Part shown: positions 10,802-64,000 of the stretch, one piece after another
Layout of the letters: the number at the start of each line of letters is the position of its first letter
How positions within the stretch are numbered: the first letter of the stretch is position 1
NCBI GenBank assembly: GCA_020466095.1
Contig: CM035806.1
Coordinates: 133,624,573 to 133,688,572, forward strand
Direction of reading: 5' to 3'
Length of the DNA: 64,000 nt
DNA from: Chlorops oryzae
Taxonomy: Eukaryota > Arthropoda > Insecta > Diptera > Chloropidae
The notes under the pieces: generated by a model
What the model was told of the DNA's origin: nothing
The model's database searches: none
Seen by the model: only the letters and a program-made list of their open reading frames with translations
Translations under genes and position numbers: made by a program

Positions 10802-12103
10802 GTATTACACTGTTTGGCATTTGGCCAAATATTTGGAATAAAATTTTTTACAAATATTTGATAAAATATTGTGTTTGATCGGCATATAAAAATAGGGTAT
10901 TACACTGTTTGGCATATAAATAAAATTTTGGAACTTTGTTGTTTGGCTTGATTCAGACAAATACATGTTTGGAGCAAGCGAGTCAAAGTTATTTGGATAA
11001 GTATTAGACTGTTTGTCATCAAATTATTTGACAAGAAAAAGTATTTTGAAAAAATTCTTTATTATTTCATAATAATTTTCTTGTTCTTTGGAGAAATTAA
11101 AAAGATAACAAGTAAAGATTTACATCGGCTAAGCCGATTGCACACATACCTTTTCCTCAGCCTTAAATATGTTGAAACATTACCTTAACAAAAATTCCTG
11201 CCCTTTTCGTTGTTCTAGCTACACATTATCTGTGCTTCGATTTAGCTTCACAAGCTCGAAATTATATTTAAGTGCAAATTTTTTGCGAATGGTGGGCATG
11301 GTCAAATTTTAACCGTTAGAGGACATTTTGTCTAGCAGCGAAATACTCAATTCAAAATAGTGAAAATCAAATTTTTGCGAATTTCGCGAATGGTGGTCAA
11401 ATTTTAACCTTAAGTGACGACTTTATTTGGCGGCAAAATAGACAATCAGAAGAAGCAAAAAAAAATTATTTTTGTATACAGATATGAGAATAAGAGAGTG
11501 TTTTTTTCTAATGTGTAGGATGATGACCATAGTTATAGCGATGTCGCAATTTTTTTTCAGCGAAAGCTTAAGTCTACATGGTAGCTATACACACACCAAA
11601 TTTCTTTGTTCAAACTCAAGCCCCACCTCTTTCCAAGCATTATCTCTGATTATTTTTTTTTTATAATCATTTAACTGGGCGTTCCAGAGACATTCGCGCA
11701 ATTCCACATTGCTTATCAATTTCATTATTTCGGTGTCACTCCACTGTATGGAAACCTTTTTGACTCTCTTTTTTCCTTCAGACATTTTTTTTAAATTCAA
11801 TTTTAGGTTGAAATAAAAATAATTTTGTCTTTATTTGGCTGTATTTGTTTCTGCAGTTGACAAGGAATATCCAAACAAAAATAATATTCCAAATACGTGC
11901 AAACAGTTTGCTTTGTTTAAAGCGAACCCAATTACACAGAAAAAAAAAGTGTCAAATATTTGGCTTTTTGACGCTATGCCAAACATAACCCAAATACGAT
12001 CAAATAATATGTTTAGTCAAATATATTTGCCTATTACACTGTTTGAACCTGTGTTTGGCACCGAAATTCCAAATATTTGGCCAAATGCCAAACAGTGTAA
12101 TAC
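10802..12103. mobile_element. 1.3-kb DNA element with 38-bp TIRs and MADF-like ORF
   Basis: GTATTACACTGTTTGGCATT followed by TGGCCAAATATTTGGAAT is perfectly inverted at the far end. The motif TATTACACTGTTTG recurs internally near 10907 and 12031, with a variant near 11000. The minus-strand ORF at 11585-11800 resembles the MADF/Myb-like partner protein of PIF/Harbinger transposons, so this is probably a deletion derivative of such an element. Confidence 0.8.
11585..11800 (-). CDS. truncated MADF/Myb-SANT-like protein of the transposon
   Basis: This 71-aa ORF reads MNLKKMSEGKKRVKKVSIQW, then SDTEIMKLISNVELRECLWN and NDYKKKIIRDNAWKEVGLEF. The spacing of Trp, Leu-Trp, Tyr and Arg-x-x-Ala-Trp fits the MADF DNA-binding fold used by PIF/Harbinger accessory proteins and many fly regulators. 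It stops soon after the first MADF helices, so it is a fragment. No transposase ORF is present nearby. Function in the host is not supported. Confidence 0.6.
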   Translation of the reverse strand: MNLKKMSEGKKRVKKVSIQWSDTEIMKLISNVELRECLWNAQLNDYKKKIIRDNAWKEVGLEFEQRNLVCV

Positions 12104-12109
12104 TACCTT

Positions 12110-14060
12110 AAAAAAACAATTCCGACTGCAAAATGTACATGCCTACTATTTTCAGGTTTAAAAATGATCTCCCTACAAAAAATGTTAAAATTTACTACGT
12201 GATTGACATTTATTCTAAATTTGAAATAACATTTGAAAAAAAAGAATACAAACAAAAATTGATTACGTGAATTTTACAATATTAAAACATGTAAAAAGTA
12301 TTCAGCGCTAAAAAAATTAACTGATGATTTTCTTTGCAAATTTACGGATGCTCTTTGATAAAAAAAAAAAATAAGATTCAGTTATTCTAGAAGGATTATG
12401 TGTATGTTAACAGTAATATATTTTTTTTTTGAGCGTAGGATAAAGGAATAAATATGCGATTTGGGGTTCAATTACTTAAGAAAAAAATCAGATACCTTGA
12501 CCCAAGAGCTTATTTCCAAAAGAGCTTTTCCCTACTACCTATTTTTCACTGTACATAAAACTTAATTACTTTATAAACGAAAAATATACAATAATGCCGT
12601 TGCATACTACTACTGGTTTTTGCGGCTTTTGATAAAAATTGAGTAAATTAAGACAGGCCCAAAAATATTTAAATATAAGGATATAAGATATTCATACTCT
12701 CCAACTCATAAAAGCTGAATTCGATAATTGTGAAGCTTTCCCTTTATATGTATATTATATATGTGTGTGTAATTATATATAAATAATTTCGTATTACAAG
12801 TAGAATCTTGTAACTGAACGCGATAAATGTTAAGAGTTCTTAAAATATAGATTGGAAATGTATAAAAGGCTTTGCTTTGCATTTAATTGTTTTGGAACTT
12901 TATAGTTCTACATCATACGTAACGATTCATGTGCCATCCAAAGCATTTAATTGGTTATTTTCGCTGAACATCTATCTATCTACGCAATAGCGACAATGGA
13001 GTAATTCAAAGTGACCAAAAGAACTTAAACAGCAGTTCATTTTTTTATATACATATGTATGTATATATATATATATTTTTTTTTTTTTGAATCGCTAAGC
13101 AAGTGGCTCCTTATCGCGGCAGCAATAACATTTGAACATTTTTTGAAAGGAAAGGGGGATACTTAGGATACTCATGTTTGGCTGCATTTTACTGCAAGAA
13201 CACCAACACGAATGGGATTTATCTTTAAATTGATTGCTTCAGCAGTAAATTTAGAATATTATAAATTTATAAAAAATATATAATCTTTCAGGTTTCGGAA
13301 GATTGGATGTTTTTTTTCAAGAAATGCGAAACTTTGAGTTGTGCTGATCTTGCACTAAATGTGGAATATATTTATAACTAATACTCGAAAAAAATGCGAT
13401 AAAAACGATGAAGGGAAAAAAAACACCGTTAATATATGCAAATTAATGCGTGTGCTTTTCACATCTGTCTTTAAGATCTTTGATTTATAGACAAAAACAT
13501 CATTTGAAATAAGTAATTTTTTTTTTTTTTTTGCCATCATCATAAACATTTCCATGCATCGAATTGTTAATTGCAATGAATACGAAGAAAAACCTCTTCA
13601 AAGAAAATATATCTTTGGCAATGTGGAAGAGTACCAAGTCGAAATTTCTTGTTTTGAGATATTCGGATTTTTGTACTTGAGCGCTTTGTCCACTTTTCTC
13701 ATACCTAAATTGAAAATCCAGAATATGTGATCAAACTTAAGTGCACATAGATTTTGTCTAAAGTAAAAGTTTCTCAAAATACATACATAAGCCAAAAAGC
13801 AAATGCAAATAACTTCTGGAAAAATCATGATATTTGAAAATGTATTGAACACACCAAAGCGCCCTGGCTTCTTTATACATCCAAAGCCATTAACTCATTT
13901 CTCGCTTATGCCGACTTAAGCTACTCTTCCGTATTGCCACAGATATATTTAATGAATTTCAAAGCATATATCAAGGATTTTATGAATATTTTTCTTCGCA
14001 ATTAATTTGGAGATATTTACGGTATTTTAAAAAATGGTTTTATAAGCATTTCTTGTCTTC
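12110..14060. other. AT-rich intergenic stretch without recognised genes
   Basis: I see short poly(A)/(T) and TA/TG microsatellite patches (12760-12790, 13050-13090) but no coding pattern, RNA gene or clear element ends on either strand. Confidence 0.5.
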
Positions 14061-14067
14061 TTTAGTA

Positions 14068-16958
14068 GGGTGGTCCTTATTTTAAAAATTTTCCTTTTTT
14101 CTCACGACATCCCGTCATTTTAATCAATAATTTAAATTTAACCACGAGAAAATATTTCTGTATTTTTTTGAAAGTTTTTAATGACATTTAGGGGTCGTTA
14201 CCAGCGGTCAAAGTTTTCCAAATAAACTCAATACATGAAATTGTTAGTTTCATATATAATATTAACAAGTAAGAAAGCTAAAGTCGGTCAAGCCCGACAT
14301 TGAAATACCCAGCGTCCCGACATTATGAGCGCACTATGTTTTGCTTCTCTATTTGTGGGCGTGGCAGTGGGCGGGCCACATAAATTATTTCCCTACAACT
14401 TTCATTCGCCTTGGTCAACCTACGTTGCGAATTTGAAGCTTCTATGCCTTTTACTTCGGAAGTTACGAAAAATCTTCATTTGTGGGCGTGGCAGTGGGCG
14501 GGCCACATAAATTTTTTCCCTACACCTTTCATTCGCCTTGGTCAACCTATGTTGCGAATATGAAGCTTCTACGCCTTAAACTTCACAAGTTACGATAAGC
14601 CCTTATTTGTGGGCTTATTTGTGGGCTTATTTGTGGGCGTGGCTCGGGGAGGACGGCGTCTTTTTTTTCCAGGATATGTCCCTTTTCGTAGTTTACCAGT
14701 ACACCAAATATCAATGAAATGTGTTGTGTGGTTCGCAAGTTACAGGCATTTTACTGAAAACACATTAAATTCATTTGTGGGCGTGGCAGTGGGCGGATGT
14801 CTCCCACGGACGGACGGACAGACGGACATGTCTAAATCGATTCAATTTTTGATCCTGATCATTTCTATATATATTTGTCTATATCTACGGAGCTTAATTC
14901 TGCCTGTTACAAGATTTGCATAAAACTAATATACCCCGCTTACGCTGGGTATAAAAATTTACACAAGCTCGCTGTCTGTGATCATAGGACAATCAACTGT
15001 GTAAGTCTGTGTTAAAGCTCACCATCGTCGTCTTCATCATTGCGGAGATATAAGGAGTTTTATAAAATAATTCAATTTGGAGATACATAACATACTTTGA
15101 ATTGAAAAACTCACTTGTTTTTTCGTTACAAAAATAAATAATGACTAGATCGGTTCGATATATTGGGTCAGAAAAAACAAAGTGCTTATTAAACATTAAA
15201 CAAAACGGACATTCAATCTTCTTTAGGTCAAATGAATACACTATTTTCTATTTAAAAGAATTACACATTAGCCAAAATCTGTGGGCGCGGCGGTAAATGT
15301 GGTCAGCTATAGAATTAAGAACATTTCAATTGGAACTTTATTTTTCCCTGTCCCAATATTTCAAATCAATCTAGTCATTATTTCTTTTTGAAACGAAAAA
15401 CAAGTGGATTTTTCAATTCAAAGTTATGTTATGTTATGTATAAAACAGGGACCCGAAATAATAATTATTGAAATTTCAGATTTTAAAAAAGTTGCCTTTA
15501 TTTCAAAGAACAATTTTTAAATTCTTTGTATAACTTTTACAAATTCAAAAAATTCAATAAGTCTTTTCATAACTTTTTCTTTCCAATTTTTGGTTTTTAC
15601 GTTTCCTTATAACTTTTATTTTTCATGAGAAGTTTTTACGTCTTTGAAAATTATTATTGTTCAATTTTTATTCGCTTCACTTGTAATAAACTAACAAACT
15701 TTGTAAAGGAATCTTACAACTTAAATTTGACTTAGTTCCCGATTTCTGATTGATCTGAAACTTTCCACATATGTTTGGTTTGGATGACAATGCATGAATA
15801 TCCCAACTAGCAAAATAGGTCGAAAATTAGTAATTTCTTACCCATTTAGGTCAGAATATTTCGTTGACCTAACCTAAATAGGGCATAATTACGTCTGTAC
15901 GACGTCGATTCGTCGTAAGTGAATAATAGAATGGAAGTCGATTGGCGGTAATAATAGGGCATAATAATTCCCTTATCTAATTTGCTGACGACGTAAACTA
16001 TTTTTTTTCGAACATAAAACTTCTAAGGCAACAAGAAAAAAATTTTCCCCCTATAGTTTTGAAAAGACGTAAAAAAATATTTCTCAAAAATAAAACTTAT
16101 TTTTCAATTAATAAAATTTTTTCTCAATCATAACAATTATATGGAAATTTAAAAATATAAAAATTTTTGATAATAATTATGAAATATTTTAATTATTTTA
16201 GTCACAAAATAATTATTATGTTAAGACTTTTTTCGAAAATACTTATAAAAGTCAGGTCCCTGGTATAAAATTCTCCGAATTGAGTTGTTTTAGAAAACTC
16301 CTTACTATCTCTGCAGCGGCGAAGACGACGATGGTCACATTTAACACAGACTTATAGAAATGATTGTCCCTTAACATCAGATAGCTAGCTTGAAAGATCG
16401 CTCAATAGTGGTTGAGATATGTTCATTCAAAGTAAAAAAAATCATGAAAATTTTACATACAATTTAAAATTTTTCGACTTTGAACATCATTTTTACCAAT
16501 CATTTAAAGATTTGTAAGTTATTTTTGATTTCATATTAAAAAATTACGTTTTAAGAATACAAAAGCCCTAAAAATTTTAAGATAGCTCGAATCATATTTG
16601 TGAAAATTGAGTTTCAAAACATCAATATTTTATTTAAAAATTTAATACGCGATTAACTTGGAACTCTGACGTGATGGATTTTTTTTGTTGATATTTTTCA
16701 ATTATTTACCATGCTGAAATCTATAGAAAATGCTTAAAAACCCCTTGGCTTTTTGTACTGCTGTAATTTTATAATATATTTTATGAAACTAACAAATTTT
16801 TATATGGAGTTTATATGAAAAATTTTGAGCGCTGGTAGAGATCCCTAAATGTCATTTAAAAGATTTAAAAAAAATGCAGAAATATTTTTTCGTGATATAT
16901 ATTAAAATGACGGGGTGTCGCGCGAAAAAAAGAAAATTTTTTAAAATAAGGACCACCC
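14068..16958. mobile_element. 2.9-kb non-autonomous element with ~170-bp terminal inverted repeats
   Basis: GGGTGGTCCTTATTTTAAAA at the left end is mirrored at the right, and similarity continues for ~170 bp through CGTCATTTTAA and ACATTTAGGG. TA flanks both sides (14066-14067, 16959-16960). The ~2.2 kb of own sequence has no long ORF. A mini-me-like element is inserted at 14264-14956. An internal ~300-bp block (16390-16720) recurs, diverged, at 48280-48560. Confidence 0.8.
14264..14956. mobile_element. mini-me-like element nested in the 2.9-kb element
   Basis: It begins ACAAGTAAG, ends GGGTATAAAAA, and carries GGACGGACAGACGGACATG (the GTCY proto-microsatellite, inverted) next to a TATATA stretch, the known layout of dipteran mini-me elements. 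It contains three copies of TTTGTGGGCGTGGCAGTGGG with spacing near 150-300 bp. Confidence 0.75.
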
Positions 16959-17886
16959 TATTCTTTAGGGTATATTTTCCGAGTCCTATTTATAACACAA
17001 GTTAAAACAAAAAAACATTGCAGAAATGATGATTTTCAGACTAATTTTGCATCATTGATGACGAAAGTCTAGTTATTTCATTTTTCCTATAACTACAAAG
17101 GTTTTCTTTTAAATAAAAAAGATACATGCCATTTAAAACAAATACTCTCATTAACAGCGATCTTATCCATTTTACAAAAGTAAGCACAAAAAGTTTTTAT
17201 CTCAAAATCTATTCGTTCTATAATTTTATTAAGATTTTCGTTATAAACGAATAAGACACACAATTTCAGTTTTGCATTCGCGACAATCGAAAAGCCGGTT
17301 AACTGTATTAATTGCCTGACTTGTTCTGACCGATATTTCCTCTATCGGAAAGAAGGTGGACGCGAAAATGCCTCCCATACCAACAAAAGAAAATTCTAGG
17401 GGGGCCGATTATCGATGCGTTACGAAAGCCCAGATAGTAGCATATATAAAATTTGGAAAAAAAAAAAAATTTTAAAACCAGTCAAAAGAGCAAAGCGGAA
17501 AGAGCGATTTTTACTGCGCTTTTCAACAAAAAACAAAACAAACAAAAAACCAACATTTTGTAGCAGATTTTAAGCAAATGAATATATTTGTAAAGTGACA
17601 TGAAAACTGTATTTGTATGTAGCAATAATTAGAAAGTTTTTTGAAGTTAAAACGTCCATAACATAGAGTCCACTTGTAAAAAGACAAATGTCTATTTAAC
17701 TGATGATTATTTTAAAATGAAAACAGATACTTCCTTTTCCCGTAGATACATACATAGTTAAAGACTGGAGCCAGTTATTTCATTATGAAATTTTAATTTT
17801 TTTTTTGTATTTCAATTAAAGAAATTTTTTTTTTTGCCCAATTGCTTAATTAGTTCCAATCTGATGGATTTTTGCGTTCGTAGTAA

Positions 17887-18462
17887 GGCCATCCGCACAC
17901 GAGTCGTATTGTCATCGGCACGGCATTCTTTTGTCGTGCAGCTACGACGACGACGATACGGCTACTGATTCGCACACGAAACAATTTTGAATCGTCAAAA
18001 AACAAAGCGTAAAGATGTCAGTTGACGAAGACGAATTAACTTTGTCTTCGCACCATATACATATTGAAAACCATTCGAGGAAAAAATTATTCATTGGAGC
18101 AAAGGGTTGTTGCGATGCTGATGGATTATTTATAAGTATAGAATGCGGTTTTGCTGGAAAAAATAATATAGAAACATTCATTTTCTTCAATCAAATGAAC
18201 GAATTTTACAATTTCATTCGTCATATTCTTAAAACGTGTGTTTTCTCTTTCAATATTGTGAACAAACTGCAAGCGTACAAGCGTACACGACGATAAGCCA
18301 ACGACACTGTTTGGCGAGTGGCGTCATGCTGCATGCATATTGCGACGATTACGCGCAGCGCTTCTCCCTTAAAACTAATGTGTGAGGCAACAAATCGTAT
18401 CCCTCTCGTACATCGAGCCGCATACACACTACGATGACGATACGATCCGTGTGCGAATGGCC
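17887..18462. mobile_element. 576-bp PIF/Harbinger element with short ORF
   Basis: GGCCATCCGCACACGAGTCG and its diverged inverse (CGTGTGCGAATGGCC) are flanked by TAA on both sides (17884-17886, 18463-18465). An ORF at 18015-18296 starts MSVDEDELTLSS (93 aa) but I recognise no domain in it; it may be the remains of the transposon's own gene. Subterminal CGACGA and CGATACG repeats are frequent. Confidence 0.85.
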
Positions 18463-18490
18463 TAAAAATAAAAAAGCGGCAGTAGAATAT

Positions 18491-18712
18491 TTAACCTTCC
18501 TATGCCCGTGTCAATAAAGGAAACGCGTATACTCGCGTAAATGATAGCAATTTTATAATTCTTTAGTAGAAAGGGAAATTTTGAAAGGAGTAAACCAAAC
18601 TTTTTTAATATGATCATTTTAATCAAGAAATAACAGTATTTTTCCTAAAACAAATAACAACCAGTTTTATCGGTCTGACAGACCGGTCGACACGCGAGTA
18701 TAGGAAGGTTAA
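18491..18712. mobile_element. piggyBac-type MITE, TTAA target
   Basis: It is flanked by TTAA at 18491-18494 and 18709-18712, with terminal repeat CCTTCCTAT and its inverse, followed on each side by CCCGTGTC/CGACACG. No ORF is present. It is a small internal-deletion derivative. Confidence 0.82.
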
Positions 18713-18719
18713 AAATGCT

Positions 18720-19900
18720 GTCAACTTATGAAATTCTTCAGGAATAAAATTTATATTTAGAAAAAAATGACATTTTTAATGCTTTTTGTTTCAAAATTAG
18801 TTTTCAGTACTACAGTTACACAAATTCTTATTGCAAAAACGAAATGGTGTGAGCTTCGAAACGTAAAAACAAAACCGCTACATATGTAAATATATTTATA
18901 TATGTATGTATATTTCGGATTTGTGCTGACTCTGTGTTGAATGAGCTCTGTTTGTTGACCCGCATCGTAATAAAAAAATATATATATATATAAAAAAAGC
19001 CGGGCTATTCTATTCTGGTCATGTGCCCAAAGGACTTGAAAAAACAAATAACATTTATTTATTAACCCCAGAAAGAGCTTAATTTTTTTCTGGTTGCATT
19101 ATCGAAATATTATTTCTGCATTCATATTATTTTAGCTAAACTAAAAAAAAAAATTTTATACTTAAAAAATAAACACCATACCTATATATCGCCATATGTC
19201 GCACACCACAAACATTCGAATTCGAAATCCAACGTTTTTGACGAAAATAAAAAAAAAAAAAACTCGCACCCTTCTTTGAATTTTCCATTCGGTTTAAAAT
19301 TTTGTTCGGTTCGAATCGAAATTCAGCACATTTCCGTATATTCTCTAATTATATTCATACTTATATTTTCATAACAACATGAAAACATCGTGAAAAATGT
19401 TCGGTTCAATTACAAATTATCCAAGTCCCCCGATTCTTAAGAACATTTGACATTTTGAAAAATAAAAGTTTCAAATATATCAAATATTTGTACATTATTA
19501 ACCTAATTGTTTAAATTTTTCTGCCTAATATAAATGCTCAGAAAAACACTCCTCTTTCCAAAAAGACTTATTGCTATCAAATCTTGGTTAAGGCATTAAC
19601 GTAAATATACATTTTTAGCCTTTAATTTCGTTCATCGTGTTGAATCGGCTGTAAGTGGTTCTCGCTTACCCAATGCCGATTCTTGATCCTTCCGAAGATT
19701 CGCCGTCCGCAAGACGCAATTATCATCCCGCCGTTCACTCCTTGGATGCGTTTCTTATGTTCTTCATATATTAATTCTAAATACGTAAAACTATTTCTTT
19801 AACGAATTTTTTCAAAAATTCATCATCTTGCAATTTCATGACCATTGGTCTCAGTATTTTCGGTTACATTGATTCAACGATAGGAGTTCATTTTGTTGTT
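18720..19900. other. region downstream of msn, no gene recognised
   Basis: AT-rich sequence with poly(A) and TATG patches. The first ~300 nt beyond the msn stop presumably form its 3' UTR. Nothing else is supportable. Confidence 0.4.
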
Positions 19901-19910
19901 CTTTAAAGAG

Positions 19911-61827
<41,917 letters not shown>

Positions 61828-61851
61828 TTTGATTCGCTATTTTGATGTTTT

Positions 61852-61853
<2 letters not shown>

Positions 61854-61887
<34 letters not shown>
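61854..61887 (-). repeat. msn: A34 tract in presumed msn 5' leader
   Basis: There is a run of 34 T on the plus strand, hence A34 on the msn strand, ending 27 nt before the start codon. If the leader is contiguous here the mRNA has a long poly(A) stretch just 5' of the ATG. Homopolymer length may be affected by sequencing error. Confidence 0.85.
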
Positions 61888-61888
<1 letters not shown>

Positions 61889-61995
61889 AATAACTTTTAT
61901 AAAATTTTATTTCCTTTTCTCTTCCTCAACTCGACAGACTATTGCTGCGACAGACTTGTCGTTCTTTGTGTGCCAGTGATTACTCGATTTTTCGA

Positions 61996-62030
61996 TGATG
62001 ATGATGATGATGATGATGACGATGATGGTT
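61996..62030. repeat. GAT trinucleotide repeat
   Basis: About ten GAT/GAC units lie ~170 bp upstream of the msn start codon, probably in the leader or promoter. It is a simple repeat with no coding role on the msn strand. Confidence 0.8.
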
Positions 62031-62049
62031 ATGATTATTCGAATGTCTG

Positions 62050-64000
62050 AGCTGAGTCGCCCTATATCGCTTAAGTATGTGAATACTTTAAGTTGTGCGA
62101 AACGTGTAATTCCAAATAAAATTTCTTTTCGATTGGCTTTGAGCCTCTGCTGTTTCTCAGGACTTAATTTTATTGAACATCTCTACCCGGATTCGCCGAG
62201 CCACTTAGGTTAAAAAAACAAAAAAATTCCACTTTAAGAATATGACTCGTTATGCCGTTCACGACGTTCGATTTTGCAGTTCTGAAGATTTTTAGGTACA
62301 CAACTGAAAATTGCTATAAAGTAGTGCACACTTTCAATAGACATCGATTTCTACATTGGCTTAACTCTTAAATTCACAAACTCTACTTAAAAAACATTTG
62401 TTGGCACAGTTTTTCTTCTAAACAAGTCGAAAATATTTTTTTTAAAAAGACTTCACGGTATTTTCTTTGTTTCAAGAATCCATCCACGCCCGACTTTTTC
62501 CATTCGCTGTACTCGTCAGTGCTGCCAACGGGAACAACTTAATTTTCCCTACAATCTTTCGAAAAAATAAAAAAAAATTCAAAATTCCCTACACATAAAA
62601 AAGAAAAATCCTTACATTTGTCCCTACCCACAAAATGAAGGGGACTTACGCGAACAACGAATCTAGATTGCACGTCATATATAACATATATATGTGCTGC
62701 ACCTAAACGGGATTAAACAATTCTATATTCATATTTAGTCTACAGGCTCGGGGCGATGGATTTTTGACAGGCCCTAATATTTAAATTGTTTTAAAATATT
62801 ATGCCATGTGATGTTGGTTTCTGACACATTGAGGCTGAAAATGATTGGGATGTTTTATAAAGCTTTCGCATGGCAAAGGTTTTTTAATTTATACTTGTTC
62901 TATATATGTAACTGTATATAAAATAAAAATAAAATCTAAAGGAAACATAAATTCATACTTTTTATATTGTAAAATGATTTAAAAATAGCAAAACAAGCTA
63001 AATAAAGATACATACATACATATCTTTTGGTACTCTGTAAAAAAAAAAAATTTTTTTTTGTTTTCTGACTACTTTACTGCCTTAAAGACTACTTTAAACA
63101 TTCAGAATAAAGAATATATGATTCATTATATTGGTAGATCTTCTTAAAGTGTAAGGCAGGCAAGAAAAAAAAAGGGCTTTCATTAATTGAAGCGTCACCC
63201 CGAAAAACGTTCTAAGTTACAACCTTTTGTTTCATTTGTCCAATTATTTTTAAAAACATTATGGTCACTACGAACATATTAAAATCCCCTACTTTGTATA
63301 TTGGCTAATATTTAATTTGTCCTTTTTTCCCTATAGACGGTATTTCTCTCAAAAAATCCCTTTAAAAAAAAACTTTCCCTACAAATGGCATCACTGGTAC
63401 CAGTAGGGATGTGTAAATTCGTTAATCAAAGCGACGATAGTCATCGAGTAGTTGTCGAATTTTCACTCCGATATGACGAATTTTAGAAATCATAGAGGCC
63501 TTTTACATTAGTCAATAGTTGATCGTCAATTCCTATCGATATTCCCTTTTGGAGTTGCATTCGCTTTTACACTTACTCGAAAGAATTGATCGTCAATTCT
63601 TACTTCGTTTGCCTTTTATGACATTTTCCTCTTCAACACAGGGGTGATATTTTATAAAATTCAAGCAAATTGAAATATGTATCTCTGATTAAGGGTTGAT
63701 AGCAGAAGCATAAATACAGCACTACCTGTTTTGTTTTAATGAATTTAATTATTGATGCTAAGGAGTATTTCAAAATGCTTGAATTAAAAATGCTTTTTGA
63801 AAAAGACAATTTTTAGTGAGAAGCTGTTAAATTGTTCTGTTTGAAAATAAATTCTATTAACGATTTGTAGGAGTAAACTATCTAGGTGATTTTCATATTG
63901 TCAAAAGAATAAAGGCGAAACTCCAGAATCGACGAACATTTCAGGCGATAGAAATGTAGCTGCTTCCATTTAAATACATTTCAATACATTGATTCAATGG
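62050..64000. other. upstream of msn, no coding exon recognised
   Basis: It should hold the msn leader and possibly its promoter, but no core element can be fixed. CAGTGCTGCCAAC (62519) and, inverted, CCAGTGATGCCATTTG (63385-63400) may be ends of an ~880-bp repeat. AATTGATCGTCAATTC repeats occur near 63510-63600. Confidence 0.35.

Overview
The window reads as nuclear DNA from a fly (Diptera: Schizophora). It is AT-rich and intron-rich, and its two recognisable genes have proteins very close to Drosophila mRpL17 and Misshapen. It also carries dipteran-type repeats (mini-me-like elements with a GTCY microsatellite, piggyBac/PIF-Harbinger/hAT/TA-target MITEs, RNase H-bearing LINEs). The long introns and transposon load suggest a large-genome family such as tephritids, but I cannot name the species.

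Layout. 1-6.8 kb is intergenic and full of non-autonomous elements, with a dead LINE reverse-transcriptase fragment at 3.6-3.9 kb and a hAT MITE with an exact 8-bp target duplication at 4.75-5.48 kb. 6851-7544 (minus) is mRpL17 in two exons. 7.6-19.9 kb is intergenic again: piggyBac and PIF/Harbinger MITEs, a ~1.3 kb element carrying a MADF-like ORF, and a 2.9 kb element with long terminal inverted repeats that contains a mini-me insertion. From 19911 to 61827 (minus) lies one gene, misshapen (msn), the GCK-IV Ste20-family kinase. I reconstructed 18 coding exons with consistent GT-AG junctions and phases, giving about 1,492 aa: N-terminal kinase domain (exons 1-5), low-complexity Pro/Gln/Ala/Ser-rich linker with PxxP motifs (exons 5-12), and C-terminal citron-homology (CNH) domain (exons 12-18). 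62-64 kb is upstream sequence and repeats.

The msn introns are where most of the unusual material lies. It includes two different LINE fragments (one with a 12-bp target duplication), a tRNA-derived SINE whose 3' end matches the 3' end of the neighbouring LINE, several other tRNA-like sequences, long hairpins, nested MITEs whose empty site is visible in a second copy, a CpG-rich promoter-like patch on the opposite strand, and a small plus-strand ORF whose stop codon is created by a transposon insertion.

msn signals upstream of JNK and in Hippo and adhesion signalling; mRpL17 is a structural protein of the mitochondrial large ribosomal subunit. They share a strand but have no evident functional link. 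I see no prokaryotic-type system, CRISPR array or clearly new multi-gene system here.
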